A stretch of 64,000 bases of DNA from Streptomyces sp. 378. Its GTDB lineage: Bacteria > Actinomycetota > Actinomycetes > Streptomycetales > Streptomycetaceae. The stretch spans positions 186,001 to 250,000 of the forward strand of contig NZ_JASKMS010000001.1 of the NCBI RefSeq assembly GCF_030124145.1, in the 5' to 3' direction. The notes beneath the pieces were generated by a model. The model had not been told where the DNA came from. It was given only the letters and a program-made list of their open reading frames with translations, and made no database searches. The position numbers and the translations under genes are program-made. Every line of letters begins with the position of its first letter. Position 1 is the first letter of the stretch. This document shows, piece by piece, positions 62,388 to 64,000 of this stretch.

Positions 62388-63778
62388 TCCGCCAGCTCGT
62401 CCGCAGCTACGTCCTGCTCGTCGCGGTCGCGATCGCGCTGTTCACCGTGCCGGTGGCGTTCACGCTCACGAACCAGCTGCGCCAGGACACCAGGTCGGCC
62501 GTATTGCGCGAGGCCGACGCCATGGCCCTGCTGCTGGGCGACGGCCGGGCCGCCTCCTGCGAGGCCCTGGAGCAGATGGCCAGGGCCTACGACGACGAGA
62601 TCCAGGTGACCCGCACCGCGGACTGCGCGGCGGACCTGCCGCGGCCGACGGCCGACGCGGCACTGACCCGCGCCCTGAAGGACGGCACGCCCACGACCGA
62701 CTGGGGCTCCTCCTTCATCTGGGGCCCCGAACTGGTGATCACCGTGCCCGCCCGCGCGGCCGGCACGGACCGCGTCGTCGGCGCCGTGCGCATCGTCTCC
62801 TCGACCGGCGAGATGACCGGCCGCCTCTGGCAGATCTGGGGCTTCCGGGCGGTCCTCGCCGTACTCGTCCTCGCGGTGGCCGCGCTGCTCGGCGTCGTGG
62901 TGGCCCGGCGGCTCACCCGGCCGCTGCGCCAGCTCAACGACATGGCCAGCAGGTTCAGCGACGGCGATCTGACCGCCCGCTCCCCCGTCACGGGCCCGCC
63001 CGAGACCCAGACCCTGGCGCGCACCCTCAACCAGGGCGCCGAACGCCTGGACACGCTGATCGCGGCCCAGCGCATCTTCGTCGCGGACGCCTCCCACCAG
63101 CTGCGCACCCCGCTGACGGCGCTGCGGTTGTCCCTGGACAACATCGCGGACGGCGTGGACGACGAGTTCGTACGGGAGGACGTGGAGCAGGCGACGGCGG
63201 AGGTCGTGCGGATGAGCCGGCTGGTCAGCGGGCTGCTGGTGCTGGCCCGGGCCGAGGCGAAGGTGACCGCGGCCGAGCCGCTCCCGCTGATGGACATCGT
63301 GCGGGAGCGGCTCGCCGTGTGGAGGCCGGCCGCCGACGAGCGCGGAGTCACCATCGCGCTCGGGGGGAGTGCCGACGGCCGGCTGTCCGTGCTGTCCAGC
63401 CCGGGCCATCTGGACCAGATGCTGGACAACGTGCTCTCCAACGCCCTGGAGGTCTCACCCGACGGCGGGACGATCACCGTGCGGGTGGAGCCCCGGGGCG
63501 AGGTGGTGGGGGTGTCGGTCCTGGACGAGGGGCCCGGCATGTCGGACGCCGAGAAGTCCCGGGCCTTCGACCGGTTCTGGCGCGGACAGGGCCTGACCGG
63601 CAAGTCCGGCTCCGGCCTCGGTCTCGCCGTCGTCAAGCAGCTGGCCACGGACGACGGCGGGACCGTGGCGCTGACGGACGCCGCCCCGGTCCCGGCTTCG
63701 CTCGACCGGGGGCATCCCCGGGGGCGCGGCCTGTGCGTGACGATCACGCTCCGGGCGGCCCACCGGGGCGGCGGTTGA
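62384..63778 (+). CDS. Membrane sensor histidine kinase
   Basis: 464 residues from ATG 62384. Two membrane helices (LVRSYVLLVAVAIALFTVPVAF at 5-26 and VLAVLVLAVAALLGVVVA near 165) enclose an extracytoplasmic sensor of about 130 residues with two Cys (AASCEALEQ and TADCAADLP) that could form a disulfide. A HAMP domain follows (RRLTRPLRQLNDMASRFSDGD). The H-box is FVADASHQLRTPLTAL, the N-box LDQMLDNVLSNALEVSP, and the ATP-lid glycines are in VLDEGPGM and GSGLGLAVV. It phosphorylates the coupled response regulator. Its stop lies six bases from the stop of the convergent NTF2-like gene. Confidence 0.95.
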   Translation: MIRQLVRSYVLLVAVAIALFTVPVAFTLTNQLRQDTRSAVLREADAMALLLGDGRAASCEALEQMARAYDDEIQVTRTADCAADLPRPTADAALTRALKDGTPTTDWGSSFIWGPELVITVPARAAGTDRVVGAVRIVSSTGEMTGRLWQIWGFRAVLAVLVLAVAALLGVVVARRLTRPLRQLNDMASRFSDGDLTARSPVTGPPETQTLARTLNQGAERLDTLIAAQRIFVADASHQLRTPLTALRLSLDNIADGVDDEFVREDVEQATAEVVRMSRLVSGLLVLARAEAKVTAAEPLPLMDIVRERLAVWRPAADERGVTIALGGSADGRLSVLSSPGHLDQMLDNVLSNALEVSPDGGTITVRVEPRGEVVGVSVLDEGPGMSDAEKSRAFDRFWRGQGLTGKSGSGLGLAVVKQLATDDGGTVALTDAAPVPASLDRGHPRGRGLCVTITLRAAHRGGG

Positions 63779-63784
63779 CCCGGC

Positions 63785-64000
63785 TCAGCCCTGCGGCATC
63801 TTCGACGAGTGGTGGTTCACGATCAGCCACCTGCCGTTCGGCTGCTTCTCGTAGGCGTAGGTGTAGCGGGCCTTGACGGTGCTCTTCTCGCCCGTGTCGT
63901 GGTCGGTGAGCGCGAACTCGTACACACCGGTGTCGATGACGGTGTCACGGTCGAGGACGTTGACGACCGACTCGACCTTCGTCCCGACCGGCTTGTTCCG
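63785..64000 (-). CDS. NTF2-like (SgcJ/EcaC-type) protein, 3' part, runs off right edge
   Basis: From the window edge down to TGA 63785-63787 the minus strand encodes about 71 residues: strands VVNVLDRDTVIDTGVYEFAL, then KARYTYAYEKQPNGRWLIVN and the end HHSSKMPQG. The alternating strands and the closing WLIVNHHSS motif are typical of the SnoaL/NTF2 superfamily, SgcJ/EcaC group. The N-terminal half lies outside the window. Function is not evident. Confidence 0.75.
   Translation of the reverse strand, partial: RNKPVGTKVESVVNVLDRDTVIDTGVYEFALTDHDTGEKSTVKARYTYAYEKQPNGRWLIVNHHSSKMPQG

Overview
The window is high-GC, densely coded actinobacterial DNA with ATGA/GTGA start-stop overlaps, many GTG starts and a WhiB-like regulator. 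It reads as the core of a Streptomyces chromosome. From memory, the gene order tadCBA-ssd, HAD, 6S RNA, acs, nhaA, nth, crp, two ArsA-like ATPases, wblA, class A PBP and asd-ask follows S. coelicolor SCO3555 to SCO3615. No database was consulted.

Layout. 1-3909 (minus) is a Tad/Flp-type secretion cluster (tadC cut by the left edge, tadB, tadA) with its TadZ/CpaE-like partner ssd. 4497-10495 holds a HAD phosphatase, a probable 6S RNA, a degenerate Fic-fold protein, a deacetylase-like lipoprotein and a SulP transporter fused to a carbonic anhydrase. 11064-16197 holds acs, nhaA, a small membrane protein and an epoxide-hydrolase-like enzyme. 16796-23445 holds a MarP-like membrane serine protease, two NUDIX enzymes, endonuclease III with a histone-H1-like tail, crp, a metallo-beta-lactamase-fold enzyme, RidA and a 52-residue DUF4177 protein. 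23486-23623 is a six-unit 23-bp tandem array carrying DnaA-box sequences. 23667-32143 holds the two ArsA-like ATPases, wblA, a class A PBP, YqeY, a metallophosphoesterase and a Pr6Pr membrane protein.

Accessory region. After tRNA-Pro(CGG) at 32191-32264 comes about 19 kb of variable DNA. It contains an IS3-type transposase remnant, a small zinc-ribbon protein, a DUF433/DUF5615 antitoxin-toxin pair, a complete four-gene Wadjet-type SMC plasmid-defence operon (34438-42921) and an IS30-type remnant. It then contains a minus-strand cluster (43460-51065) that looks like an undescribed cyclic-nucleotide conflict system. In transcription order that cluster is a PycTM-like membrane protein, a Crp/Fnr-type cyclic-nucleotide-binding regulator, a class III nucleotidyl-cyclase-like protein, a P-loop NTPase, an SPFH protein, a DUF4407 membrane protein and a second PycTM-like protein. 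The cyclase-like protein and the NTPase share an unusual GxVDAxGAxFGFG peptide, and four of the genes overlap end to start.

51130-64000 returns to core genes: a YcgQ/YraQ-type permease pair, a 38-bp minisatellite, an S9 peptidase, a dead methyltransferase fragment, a SURF1 protein, an ECF sigma factor with a DUF4232 membrane partner, asd-ask (with a likely internal start for a short Ask subunit), a two-component system and the end of an NTF2-like gene.

A recurrent feature is a TANNNT-like -10 hexamer ending 6-7 nt before the start codon. It is seen for at least eleven genes and indicates widespread leaderless transcription.
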